DNA of 64,000 nucleotides from NCBI RefSeq assembly GCF_007752135.1, contig NZ_CP036298.1, forward strand, positions 8,052,501-8,116,500, given 5' to 3'. The stretch is from Aureliella helgolandensis. GTDB lineage: Bacteria; Planctomycetota; Planctomycetia; Pirellulales; Pirellulaceae. Below, piece by piece: positions 54,840 to 63,991 of this stretch (position 1 is its first letter; every line of letters starts with the position of its first letter). The position numbers and the translations under genes are program-made. The notes beneath the pieces were generated by a model. The model did not search any database, was not told the DNA's origin, and was given only the letters and a program-made list of their open reading frames with translations.

Positions 54840-54931
54840 CACCTTCCGAGCAAGGCCGCGGGGTGGTAGTCTTTGACAGAGAATCACGTACATCTTCTTA
54901 CTCCCGCTCGAGCTGCTTGATCGACTCCGCT

Positions 54932-56050
54932 ATGACGAATACCCCCTCCACCTGGATCGCTGACCGCACGAAGACCTTTGATAGCAGCGGGATACGCAAA
55001 GTCTTTGACTTGGCGGCCAAGCTCAAGAACCCCGTAAATCTCAGTATTGGACAGCCCGACTTCGACGTGCCTCAAACCGTCAAAGACGCTTGCGTGTCTG
55101 CCATTGAGGAAGGTCGCAACGCCTACTCGCTGACCCAAGGCATTGCCCCCCTGCGTGAAAAACTGCGTGAGCGAATTCAACAACGCTATGGTCATTCCGA
55201 TCGCGATGTATTCATCAGCTCGGGAACCAGCGGTGGACTAGTTTTGAGCATGCTCAGCCTGGTGAACCCAGGTGACGAAGTCGTAATCTTCGACCCCTAC
55301 TTCGTGATGTATGCCCCGCTGGTTCAATTGGTAGGTGGCGTGCCGATCATCTTGAATACCTATCCCGACTTCCGCATCGATCTCGATCGAGTCGAAAGCG
55401 CGATCACTTCTCGGACGAAATTGATCCTCTTCAATTCCCCATCAAACCCAACCGGCATCACGCCTTCCCGCGAAGAGGTCACAGGCCTAGCTGAACTGGC
55501 CGCACGCCACAACGTGGCACTCATTTCCGACGAAATCTACAGTGAGTTCGTGTATGACGGAGAATTGCAAACACCAGCAGACCACAACCCCAACACCATC
55601 GTGATCGACGGGTTCTCGAAAAGCCATGCCATGACCGGTTGGCGCGTCGGTTGGGTGCACGGCCCTTCAGCGGTCATTCAAACCATGATCAAACTCCAGC
55701 AGTATTCCTTCGTGTGCGCTCCCCAACCGGCTCAGTGGGCCGGTCTGGCAGCAATGGACGTTGATATGGCCAGCTACCGTGCCGACTATCGCGCCAAACG
55801 CGATATGATGATCGATGGATTGAAAGACAACTTTGAATTCACCTCTCCTGGCGGCGCCTTCTACCTCTTCCCCAAAGCGCCTTGGGGAACGGGAACCGAG
55901 TTCGTAACCCATGCCATTGAGCACGATTTATTGATGATTCCGGGAGCGATCTTCAGTAGCCAAGACACCCACTTCCGCATTTCGTACGCAGCCCCACAAG
56001 CCACTCTCGAACGTGGTCTTGAAATCCTTAACCGCCTCGCCAAACGATAA
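54932..56050 (+). CDS. Class I/II pyridoxal-phosphate aminotransferase
   Basis: 372 residues from the ATG at 54932; the frame is open 79 codons further, but that part overlaps the previous gene and is not conserved. PLP enzyme of fold type I: LNPGDEVVIFDPYFVMYAPL, NSPSNPTGITPSREEV (cofactor-binding Asn), ISDEIYSEFVYDG (Asp/Tyr), and the Schiff-base Lys in DGFSKSHAMTGWRVGW. The C-terminal Arg that binds the substrate carboxylate is in THFRISYAAPQA. It is closest by eye to aspartate/aromatic aminotransferases. It is followed 8 bp later by an HpcH/HpaI aldolase gene, probably one operon; the amino acid substrate is uncertain. Confidence 0.94.
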   Translation: MTNTPSTWIADRTKTFDSSGIRKVFDLAAKLKNPVNLSIGQPDFDVPQTVKDACVSAIEEGRNAYSLTQGIAPLREKLRERIQQRYGHSDRDVFISSGTSGGLVLSMLSLVNPGDEVVIFDPYFVMYAPLVQLVGGVPIILNTYPDFRIDLDRVESAITSRTKLILFNSPSNPTGITPSREEVTGLAELAARHNVALISDEIYSEFVYDGELQTPADHNPNTIVIDGFSKSHAMTGWRVGWVHGPSAVIQTMIKLQQYSFVCAPQPAQWAGLAAMDVDMASYRADYRAKRDMMIDGLKDNFEFTSPGGAFYLFPKAPWGTGTEFVTHAIEHDLLMIPGAIFSSQDTHFRISYAAPQATLERGLEILNRLAKR

Positions 56051-56058
56051 TCCTACCG

Positions 56059-56853
56059 ATGAAAAGTAACCCGATCAAAAAGAAATTGTCGCGTGGTCAG
56101 CCCACGCTTGGCACGTGGCTCTCTCTTGGCAACTTGCACGCTGCCCGCGTACTAGCCCGAAGTGGTTTCGATTGGATTACACTTGACATCGAACACAGCC
56201 CCTTTGACTGGCGCGAAATTGCATCGGTGGTCGCCAGCATTGCGGACGCCGACTGCGTCCCCCTGCTCCGCGTCCCTGACAACTCACACACCATGATCAA
56301 ATGGGCCCTCGACGCTGGTGCCTACGGCGTAATCGTCCCCATGATCGATACGGTGGAACAAGCTCAAGCCGCGATATCAGCAGCTAAATACCCGCCACGA
56401 GGAACGCGGAGTGCAGGCGGGGGAATGCACAATCTAAATTTCAGCTGCCCGACCGAAGAGTACTATCGCCGTGCCAATGACGAAGTCGTAGTCATCCTCC
56501 AAACAGAAAGCCCTCAGGGAGTGGCGAACGCCGAGCAGATCTACGCCGTGCCCGGATGTGACGCAGTATTCATTGGCCCCAACGATCTGCGGTTCCAAAT
56601 GCGATCCCCCACCGGCGACTTCCCCACGGCGGAAGAGCACGAGCAGATGATCCAGCGAGTCGTCGAGGCGGGACGCGCCACCAGCACCCCGGTCGGCATT
56701 CACGTCATGACTCCCGAGCAAGCCAATGCACGCATCGCCGAAGGAATGCAATTCATCGCCATCTCAAGCGATCTGGGCATGCTGGCCAACCGAGCTGCAG
56801 AAATCGTCAAAACCTTGGGTATCCAATCCGACGATGATATTGCTCGCTACTAA
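56059..56853 (+). CDS. HpcH/HpaI aldolase family protein
   Basis: 264 residues, the family's usual size. The TIM-barrel class II pyruvate aldolases cleave or form 2-keto-4-hydroxy acids. Signatures: LGTWLSLGNLHAARVLARSG, FDWITLDIEHSPFDW (catalytic His/Asp region), PLLRVPDNSHTMIKWALDAG (Arg), VVILQTESPQGVANAEQI (metal Glu) and VFIGPNDLRFQM (metal Asp). Active-site residues appear complete. It follows the aminotransferase by 8 bp and could process the keto acid that the aminotransferase yields. A large tandem repeat array starts about 80 bp downstream. True substrate unknown. Confidence 0.93.
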   Translation: MKSNPIKKKLSRGQPTLGTWLSLGNLHAARVLARSGFDWITLDIEHSPFDWREIASVVASIADADCVPLLRVPDNSHTMIKWALDAGAYGVIVPMIDTVEQAQAAISAAKYPPRGTRSAGGGMHNLNFSCPTEEYYRRANDEVVVILQTESPQGVANAEQIYAVPGCDAVFIGPNDLRFQMRSPTGDFPTAEEHEQMIQRVVEAGRATSTPVGIHVMTPEQANARIAEGMQFIAISSDLGMLANRAAEIVKTLGIQSDDDIARY

Positions 56854-56936
56854 TCCCAGTCGAGCAGACAATACCGCCCTCGCCAGCAACACACTCGACT
56901 GCCCCAAGTGATCAACTGTAGCCACTCCTCCCATCG

Positions 56937-58925
56937 CAACCCGCCGCGTCGGCAAGAAGAGTGGACAGGCAAGTGGCCAAGCATGCGAGGAACCACGCGG
57001 TTCTAGCCGTCAACTGATGGACCAACAACCATCCTCGCTCACGCATCGGGTTACGATTTTTACAATCGACAATCACGCTAGGCACCAGCATGCTATGCTC
57101 CCATTGCAACCCGCTGCGTCGGCAAGAAGAGTAGACTGACAAGCGGCCAAGCATGCGAGGAACTACACGGGCTCTAGCCGTCAACTGATGGACCAACAAC
57201 CTTCCTCGCTCACGCGTCGGGTTACGATTTTTACGATCGACAATCACGCTAGGCACCAGCATGCTATCCTCCCATTGCAACCCGCCGCGTCAGCAAGGAG
57301 AGTGGACAGGCAAGTGGCCAAGCATGCGAGGAACTACACGGTTCTAGCCGTCAACTGCTGGACCAACAACCATCCTCGCTCACGCGTCGGGTTACGATTT
57401 TTACAATCGACAATCACGCTAGGCACCAGTATGCTATCCTCCCATTGCAACCCGCCGCGTCAGCAAGGAGAGTGGACAGGCAAGTGGCCAAGCATGCGAG
57501 GAACTACACGGGCTCTAGCCGTCAACTGATGGACCAACAACCATCCTCGCTCACGCGTCGGGTTACGATTTTTACAATCGACAATCACGCTAGGCACCAG
57601 TATGCTATCTTCCCATTGCAACCCGCCGCGTCAGCAAGGAGAGTGGACTGACAAGCGGCCAAGCATGCGAGGAACTACACGGGCTCTAGCCGTCAACTGC
57701 TGGACCAACAACCATCCTCGCTCACGCATCGGGTTACGATTTTTACAATCGACAATCACGCTAGGCACCAGTATGCTATCCTCCCATTGCAACCCGCCGC
57801 GTCAGCAAGGAGAGTGGACTGACAAGCGGCCAAGCATGCGAGGAACTACACGGGCTCTAGCCGTCAACTGATGAACCAGCAACCATCCTCGCTCACGCGT
57901 CGGGTTACGATTTTTACAATCGACAATCACGCTAAGCACCAGCATGCTATCCTTCCATTGCAACCCGCTGCGTCAGCAAGGAGAGTGGACTGACAAGCGG
58001 CCAAGCATGCGAGGAACTACACGGGTTCTAGCCGTCAGCTGATGAACCAGCAACCATCCTCGCTCACGCGTCGGGTTACGATTTTTACGATCGACAATCA
58101 CGCTAGGCACCAGCATGCTATCCTCCCATCGCAACCCGCTGCGTCAGCAAGGAGAGTGGACTGACAAGCGGCCAAGCATGCGAGGAACTACACGGGCTCT
58201 AGCCGTCAACTGATGAACCAGCAACCGTCCTCGCTCACGCATCGGGTTGCGATTTTTACAATCGACAATCACGCTAGGCACCAGCATGCTATCCTCCCAT
58301 TACAACCCGCTGCGTCGGCAAGAAGAGTAGACTGACAAGCGGCCAAGCATGCGAGGAACTACACGGGCTCTAGCCGTCAACTGATGGACCATCAACCATC
58401 CTCGCTCACGCGTCGGGTTACGATTTTTACAATCGACAATCACGCTAAGCACCAGCATGCTATCCTCCCATTGCAACCCGCCGCGTCAGCAAGGAGAGTG
58501 GACTGACAAGCGGCCAAGCATGCGAGGAACTACACGGGCTCTAGCCGTCAACTGATGGACCAACAACCATCCTCGCTCACGCGTCGGGTTACGATTTTTA
58601 CAATCGACAATCACGCTAGGCACCAGCATGCTATCCTCCCATTGCAACCCGCCGCGTCAGCAAGGAGAGTAGACAAGCAAGTGGCCAAGCATGCGAGGAA
58701 CTACACGGGCTCTAGCCGTCAACTGATGAACCAGCAACCATCCTCGCTCACGCGTCGGGTTACGATTTTTACAATCGACAATCACGCTAGGCACCAGCAT
58801 GCTATCCTCCCATTGCAACCCGCTGCGTCGGCAAGAAGAGTAGACTAACAAGCGGCCAAGCATGCGAGGAACTACACGGGCTCTAGCCGTCAACGGATGA
58901 ACCAGCAACCATCCTCGCTGACAAG
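56937..58925. repeat. Tandem array of nearly twelve 171-bp units
   Basis: Units begin with CAACCCGCYGCGTC at 56937, 57107, 57278, 57448, 57619, 57790, 57961, 58132, 58303, 58474, 58645 and 58816; spacing is 171 bp (170 twice) and the last unit is cut short. Each unit holds the core AACCCGCCGCGTCAGCAAGG and, about 110 bp on, its inverted partner CCTCGCTCACGCGTCGGGTT, then CGATTTTTACAATCG, which can form a hairpin. These are the motifs of the dispersed element in this genome. Units differ at a few positions that alternate along the array (GACAGGCAAGTGG versus GACTGACAAGCGG). It fills the space between two convergent genes. Frames of 57 codons per unit exist but are broken by stops and 170-bp units, so it is not a gene. 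Confidence 0.95.
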
Positions 58926-58939
58926 CTAGCGAGCGAACC

Positions 58940-59878
58940 TTAGATATTCTTACCAGAGCCCTTGGTCAGAGCCATAAAGGCCGATTCAAGGTTCGTCGCC
59001 TTGGCGCCAAAGTGCTTGAACCCAAATCCGCCGTTGACTAGGTCCAAGGAGAGCGGGCTGTAGTCCAGCACCCCTTCTTTCAAGGTAACTTCAAACATTC
59101 CGCGAGCCTTGTCCAGTTTATCGACGAGGGCGTGGGACTCCAGAAACTTGGCTGCTTCCGCCTGACGCTCAACCGGTGCGATCTCAATTTCCAACACGGT
59201 TTGCGGTCGCACCGTTTTGATCAATTCCTCAATCGTCCCGTTGAACCCCATCTCTCCGCGATTGATGATCCCCACCTTGTTACAGATGTCTGCCAATTCC
59301 GGCAGAATGTGGCTGCTCACAATAATTGTCTTACCGGTCTGCCCCAACCGCCGAAGCAGATTCCGCATCTCAATTCTGGCGCGAGGGTCAAGCCCACTCA
59401 GCGGTTCATCCAACAGCAATACTTGAGGATCATGCAATAGCACACGGGCGAGCCCCAATCGTTGCGTCTGCCCTCGGGAGAGGGTATTGGCATAAGCATC
59501 TCGCTTGAAATCCAAATCGACGACATCCAACATTTCATCACAGCGCTGGCGGCGGGCGGCACCTTGAATCCGATACGCGGCCGCAAAGAACTCCAAATAC
59601 TCGATGACTGTCATGTCATCGTAAACGCCAAAGAAATCGGGCATGTAGCCCACCAACCGTCGAATTTCTTTAGGATCGGTGTAGATCGAATTCCCGCACA
59701 CGTAGGCCTCGCCGTATGTGGGAGTTAGCAGAGTGGCGACGATGCGCATTGTCGTCGTTTTACCAGCTCCGTTGGGACCAATAAAGCCGAACAAGTCTCC
59801 CTCTTCAAGCTCCAGATTGATGCCGCGAATCGCGTACATATCACCATACTTCTTGGTCAAATTGCTGGTCTTGATCAC
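58940..59878 (-). CDS. ABC transporter ATP-binding protein
   Basis: About 312 residues from a GTG at 59878. The frame is open to 59998, but that extension runs through a copy of the dispersed repeat (its reading RQPVTRWVITETSRW is repeat-derived), so the later start is preferred. Walker A is FIGPNGAGKTTTMRIV, the Q-loop region follows GYMPDFFGVYDDMT, the signature is LSRGQTQRLGLARVL (LSRGQ instead of LSGGQ), Walker B is VLLLDEPLSGLDP, and the switch His is in VSSHILPEL. The type belongs to CcmA/ABC-2 exporters (Na+, antibiotic or gliding). No permease gene is adjacent, although the large membrane protein upstream could be a partner. It is convergent with the array and the aldolase gene. Confidence 0.93.
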   Translation of the reverse strand: MIKTSNLTKKYGDMYAIRGINLELEEGDLFGFIGPNGAGKTTTMRIVATLLTPTYGEAYVCGNSIYTDPKEIRRLVGYMPDFFGVYDDMTVIEYLEFFAAAYRIQGAARRQRCDEMLDVVDLDFKRDAYANTLSRGQTQRLGLARVLLHDPQVLLLDEPLSGLDPRARIEMRNLLRRLGQTGKTIIVSSHILPELADICNKVGIINRGEMGFNGTIEELIKTVRPQTVLEIEIAPVERQAEAAKFLESHALVDKLDKARGMFEVTLKEGVLDYSPLSLDLVNGGFGFKHFGAKATNLESAFMALTKGSGKNI

Positions 59879-59950
59879 AGGAGAAACCTTGTCGCAATGG
59901 ATCGTGTTTGGGGAATGCAATTCAAATAGCCGCCAGCGGCTTGTCTCAGT

Positions 59951-59981
59951 AATAACCCACCGCGTGACGGGCTGTCGAAAT
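59951..59981 (+). repeat. Degenerate copy of dispersed element upstream of ABC gene
   Basis: AATAACCCACCGCGTGACGG then GCTGTCGAAAT. It is nearly the same as the copy at about 11636-11665, and it lies in the leader of the ABC ATPase gene. Confidence 0.6.
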
Positions 59982-60129
59982 ATTAGACCTTCGCGCAAGC
60001 TAGCCAGACTTGGTCGCTAATCAAAGGTGATTCGGAGGGGGATAAACATGCTCTCAATTCAACCAGCCGTCAGCCGCCGGATTACTTCTGTTCCGCTAAA
60101 ACCATAAAAGTGCTTCCATCGACAGCCCA

Positions 60130-62403
60130 CTAGCGATCAGCGGTTGCTTGAGAAACGGGAATCAGAATGCGGCACCATACGCGATCGATCCCACGCTTCA
60201 CCTCCACATTCTCTCCCCCCTGGGTACTGTCACCCGAGGAAACATCCAAGCTAGCCCACGGTGCATCGACGCGTGCGACCAAAACAGCCTGATCAGTCCG
60301 CATCAAGTTGCTATGATCAACACCTGCCTGATAGCGATGGGAAAGAGACGTGTAGGATCTCCCCGACGCAACTTTGTGAAACATCATTAACTCCAACAAG
60401 CGATCCAAAGCGTCGCGATCGTTGGGATCCCATGGTGTAACCACGTCACTTCCATCAACATTGCGACGACGGTGAAGCCGCCGCGCAATATCCTTGGGGA
60501 TGGTGTCATAAGCAATCGACAAAGACTCGCCGGGAGGAATCCGACTTGCCAGACTGTAGTACCAATTGTGATAGAACAGCATTGGTTCTTTAAGATCCAC
60601 ATCGAGTGGATTCACTAGCACCCCAGTCAGCTGATCGACCCCTGGGATTTCCGTGAGCTGAGATTCCCGGGGATTGGATAATTGTCCATCCCAAGTCGTG
60701 ACGAAGCTCTTCGTTCCAGCGGAAGGAATCCCGACGTTCTTGATCACAGAGCCTCCGTCGCCTTGCACATCGATCACGTAGCTAGGCATGCCGCGATCGG
60801 TACTCAACTGAGAAAGCAAGCCTCCCAAACCTGCACCGGGCAACCCCTGCCAATCACTGTAGGCGGAATTGGCGGAAACGTGAGGCACGGCATCGGTGGC
60901 GTTGGCCCGGACCGATACCGTTCTGGCGGCCCCGCTATAAACGTGGCTCCACAGCCGCCCTTGGACTTGACCGGTACTGACGTCAATATCGATCAACTGC
61001 GCGGCGTTTACCTGCAACTCATCGGGACGAATCGAATGGTAGAACCAAGTCAAACCGCTGCAAATAAGCAGCAATGACGTCCCGGCAAAGTACCAACTCA
61101 GGTGAGGTCGCTGCAGCCATTTCACCGAAACGAAGTAATCCACCGGACCGATCAACAGCAACACTCCGATCAGGAGTGCCACGAATAGGCTGAAGGAAAT
61201 CCCAGAGACTCCGGAGAAATTGTCGAGCGTAGCCCGCAATTGCCCCACCAAGTCGCTGTAGCCGCGGTAGGAGGACTCTCCCACACTGCTTTGCCGATCT
61301 CCGGTAATCATCTCTCGATCCACATAGGGCTCAATCAACAGCCCCCATAGCAATCGGCGGTCTTTCCAGCCCGAGAAGGCGGGCGCATCAAGCGAACTGG
61401 TCACCAATTGGATCGTGCCGTGCCCATACGCGTAGCGTATCCACCAAGGAATATCGCGTCCCAGGGTGTCCGCAAAGGACAATTCAACCTCTCCACGCCC
61501 CAATTCCAAGATGCTGGCAGAGAAGCCTGGTAGCGGAGCATCGGTAGCAACCATCGATTCCAGCGTTCCAGGATTGGAAACCTGCCCGCTTCCGACAATC
61601 TCCCCTGGGAGAAACCTTTGCAAACCACTTGCCGGATTCGTGGACTCCCCCAGGGAGATCACGCAACCGCCGCCGCCTCGTACCCAGTGTTCCAACGCGG
61701 CCCATTGAGAAGTTGAGATGGCTGACAGAAATTCGTCGTCCGCACCTGAGATCACCAACAGGTCACAGGCGGCGTAGTACCGCCAGTCCGCAGGAATCTG
61801 GTCGACGGTCCTTAACACGGCTGTAGAAAAGGTGCTGGTAGAATTCGAGACGGAGTTGCGGCTCAGTTGCTCGATCCCCATGGCGGATCCCAAGGCCAAC
61901 ACCAGCGGCTGGTCTGAGGGCAACCCAGCGTCGTCACCTTGCGTATCGAGTTCCGTTTCCCCTAAGACTTGGGAGTCTTCCATGACCCGAACTGCTACGG
62001 GTGTTCCAAGTCTTCCAATGCGGACCGGCACCCACACGTAAGCCTGCTGCAATGGGTCTGACAAAGAATGCTGCAACAGCGAAGCATCGACATCCTGACG
62101 GTAGACCACGGTCACGCCATCCCCGTCGACACTGTGCACTTCAATCGCAGTCACCTTGTCTGCGATGCCTGATGGTAGGTTGACCCGAACCGGGGAAAGA
62201 TGTCCTAGCTTCCACATGCCGGCCAACCCTAGCTCAGCGGTCACTGCATCGACGGCAACTGCATCGCTGGCAACAGGTGCGAGCGGCTCATCCACCTCGG
62301 CACTCTGCCGCTCAGCCCCCACCTCGGTCACAGTTTGCCCCTGAAGCACCGATGCTGCCAAACATATTAAAAGCATGCTGCCGCAGAGAAAACGCAACCA
62401 CAT
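60130..62403 (-). CDS. Large membrane protein of unknown function
   Basis: About 757 residues from the ATG at 62403 (GTG at 62433 also open). A signal peptide (MWLRFLCGSMLLICLAASVL) is followed by a long extracytoplasmic region with an alpha/beta part (LLVISGADDEFLSAISTSQW, WVRGGGGCVISLGESTN) resembling a glutamine amidotransferase-like fold, then two membrane helices near residues 405-450 (SLFVALLIGVLLLIGPVDYF) and a C-terminal region of about 300 residues. Proteins like this accompany ABC exporters in planctomycetes, which fits the ABC ATPase downstream on the same strand. No enzymatic residues are certain. Confidence 0.72.
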   Translation of the reverse strand: MWLRFLCGSMLLICLAASVLQGQTVTEVGAERQSAEVDEPLAPVASDAVAVDAVTAELGLAGMWKLGHLSPVRVNLPSGIADKVTAIEVHSVDGDGVTVVYRQDVDASLLQHSLSDPLQQAYVWVPVRIGRLGTPVAVRVMEDSQVLGETELDTQGDDAGLPSDQPLVLALGSAMGIEQLSRNSVSNSTSTFSTAVLRTVDQIPADWRYYAACDLLVISGADDEFLSAISTSQWAALEHWVRGGGGCVISLGESTNPASGLQRFLPGEIVGSGQVSNPGTLESMVATDAPLPGFSASILELGRGEVELSFADTLGRDIPWWIRYAYGHGTIQLVTSSLDAPAFSGWKDRRLLWGLLIEPYVDREMITGDRQSSVGESSYRGYSDLVGQLRATLDNFSGVSGISFSLFVALLIGVLLLIGPVDYFVSVKWLQRPHLSWYFAGTSLLLICSGLTWFYHSIRPDELQVNAAQLIDIDVSTGQVQGRLWSHVYSGAARTVSVRANATDAVPHVSANSAYSDWQGLPGAGLGGLLSQLSTDRGMPSYVIDVQGDGGSVIKNVGIPSAGTKSFVTTWDGQLSNPRESQLTEIPGVDQLTGVLVNPLDVDLKEPMLFYHNWYYSLASRIPPGESLSIAYDTIPKDIARRLHRRRNVDGSDVVTPWDPNDRDALDRLLELMMFHKVASGRSYTSLSHRYQAGVDHSNLMRTDQAVLVARVDAPWASLDVSSGDSTQGGENVEVKRGIDRVWCRILIPVSQATADR

Positions 62404-62451
62404 GAAAAGACCTGCAAAGAAAACGGGAAACACAAGACGCGTAAATTGCTG

Positions 62452-63117
62452 CTATGGCAGACGTTTGACTTCAAGGTTCTTGAAGTACACCACACTCATT
62501 GGATCATGGGCTTGCAAGGCAAAGGTACCCGGCATTAGACGGCGGTCGAAGTCCTTGGAGTACGCGGGCTGATTCTCAGGCTCCGTATAGTCGACCATCG
62601 TCTCACCATTGAGCAACAGTCGAATGCGCCGCCCTTCTACAATAATCTCTTGCGTGTACCACTCATCATCCTTCACACCTGGATCCGCAATGTTCTCCAC
62701 CGAATACAGACTGCTCGACTTCTTTGGATCGGTGTGGGACACATTCACTTGGCACTCGTAGCCGAACTTGGGCCAACCCGACTCCTGGAACTTGGTAGCA
62801 AAGTAGATCCCAGCGTTGCTCCCCTTGGTTGTCTTTACGTCGGCCTTGAAATGAAAGTTCGTAAACGGCTTGTCTTGGCCCACGTAGAACAGGTGGGCGC
62901 GAGGTCCTGCACAAACCAACATGCCCTCCTCCACTTTCCAACTCTCGGGATTTTCGTTGACCTTCCAACCCGTCAAAGATTTTCCATCAAACATTTCCAC
63001 CCAGCCATCTGCCTCTTCCGCGACTTTGTCCTGAGCTCTCAGGGTGGCAGGGGTGAAACTGGTTAACGATACCACCAGCAGGGCTAATACTGCAGATCGG
63101 GTTATTTTCATCATCAT
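62452..63117 (-). CDS. Secreted DUF1080 (3-keto-disaccharide hydrolase-like) protein
   Basis: 221 residues with a signal peptide (SAVLALLVVSLTSFTPATLR). The single DUF1080 domain is complete: DGWVEMFDGKSLTGWKVNEN, KGSNAGIYFATKFQESGWPK, FGYECQVNVSHTDPKKS and RLMPGTFALQAHDPMSVVYF. DUF1080 proteins are concanavalin-like; some hydrolyse 3-keto-glycosides. It is a shorter relative of the double-domain lipoprotein at 20.0-21.4 kb. Start Met may be any of the three in MMMKITRS. Confidence 0.93.
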   Translation of the reverse strand: MMMKITRSAVLALLVVSLTSFTPATLRAQDKVAEEADGWVEMFDGKSLTGWKVNENPESWKVEEGMLVCAGPRAHLFYVGQDKPFTNFHFKADVKTTKGSNAGIYFATKFQESGWPKFGYECQVNVSHTDPKKSSSLYSVENIADPGVKDDEWYTQEIIVEGRRIRLLLNGETMVDYTEPENQPAYSKDFDRRLMPGTFALQAHDPMSVVYFKNLEVKRLP

Positions 63118-63308
63118 GCAAAACCTCAGGTAGGAGTCCTAAACGGAAAATTGGGGGGAACAACCAGTTGCGGACGCGCGGTGGCCTAAATGCCGCCCTA
63201 CAGGTCGCACAAGGCCTCGATGCCGTGCGAGAGGGCGGAGACCGACGATTGTACCGAAACATGCAACTTCGGCAGCCATTGGAAGGGAGAATTGCTGGTC
63301 TTAATCGC

Positions 63309-63412
63309 AACCCGACGTGTGCGCCAGGCAAGGGCGACGGCCGCTACAGCGTGATTCGGGGGGGTGCTAGCTTCGCGCGAAAACTGAAAACGCTCTTCTA
63401 GCGACAATCCGC
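63309..63412 (+). repeat. Degenerate copy of dispersed element
   Basis: AACCCGACGTGTGCGCCAGG then CGACGGCCGCTACAGCG, ACTGAAAACGCTCT and CGACAATCC. The last block also occurs in the copy at about 25187-25310. Confidence 0.6.
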
Positions 63413-63501
63413 TCCACGACTTGCCAAAGGAGTCGTTTCGATGGCTTGGGCCAACAAAGTAGCCGATATGCCACCTCCCCACGCCCAACGTCAGCGGCTT
63501 C

Positions 63502-63544
63502 AAAAAGAAAAAGGCAAGTGCCACCGCTACGGCAGACACTTGCC
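63502..63544 (-). terminator. Rho-independent terminator of the cytochrome-like gene
   Basis: On the minus strand GGCAAGTG pairs with CACTTGCC (with a further CC/GG pair inside the loop), followed by TTTTTCTTTTT. It lies 28 bp beyond the stop codon of the last gene, a textbook intrinsic terminator. Confidence 0.88.
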
Positions 63545-63571
63545 CAAATGCATCGATCGACGGCGAGTTTA

Positions 63572-63991
63572 TTACTCGTCTTTTTTGCCTTCGACGTTTC
63601 CACCAGGAAGCAACTTGGCTTCGATTCGTTTGGCAAAGGTCTCGTGCTTCTCGTCGCCACTCTTCTCGTCTGCGAGCTTCTTGAAGATCGCGTCGAGGCG
63701 TTCTGCGAACTGCTCAGGATCCTTCTTGAAATCAGCTACTGGGAATTCATCCTTTTCCAACGCTTCATGCAGGGCTGCACCGTAGGGATTGCGGACCTTC
63801 TTCTTGTTTTCTTTATTAACATGGCACACGTTGCACTTGGCTTCTTTCACCAAAGCGACGAAGCCTTCATCGGCCTTTTCACCAGCGTAGATTGCTACGA
63901 ATCGATCGCTTAGCTGTTTGATGGCAAACGCCGGCGATGCTGAAGTGATCGCGAAGCCAGCCACTGCCAAACCTAGTAAAACCTTCTTCAT
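63572..63991 (-). CDS. Small secreted c-type cytochrome-like protein
   Basis: 139 residues. A signal peptide (LLGLAVAGFAITSASPAFA) is followed by one haem-attachment motif CNVCH (about residues 53-57), so the protein is probably a periplasmic monohaem cytochrome c or relative. The C-terminal half is helical and highly charged (FAERLDAIFKKLADEKSGDE). No Met ligand is obvious nearby; candidates are few. Its haem would need the ResB-CcsA system encoded at 42-45 kb. An intrinsic terminator follows the stop codon. Confidence 0.85.
   Translation of the reverse strand: MKKVLLGLAVAGFAITSASPAFAIKQLSDRFVAIYAGEKADEGFVALVKEAKCNVCHVNKENKKKVRNPYGAALHEALEKDEFPVADFKKDPEQFAERLDAIFKKLADEKSGDEKHETFAKRIEAKLLPGGNVEGKKDE

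Larger units (their letters stand above)
63118..63571. other. Intergenic region with a repeat and a terminator
   Basis: About 450 bp. It contains a degenerate copy of the dispersed element (63309-63412) and the terminator of the final gene (63502-63544). No further gene was recognised. Confidence 0.6.

Noticed and set aside
54695-54931. Upstream extension of the aminotransferase
   Set aside because: It lies in another frame of the ExbD-like gene; the enzyme's family N-terminus begins at the ATG at 54932.
57188-58848. Open frames of up to 114 codons within the tandem array
   Set aside because: They arise because 171 is divisible by 3. The same frame is broken by stops in other units and by 170-bp units, and none has a ribosome site.
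56937-58925. CRISPR array
   Set aside because: Units are contiguous 171-bp copies without unique spacers, and no cas genes are present.
59879-59998. Upstream extension of the ABC ATPase
   Set aside because: It is translated from a repeat copy (RQPVTRW...) and has no similarity to ABC proteins; GTG at 59878 fits the family start.
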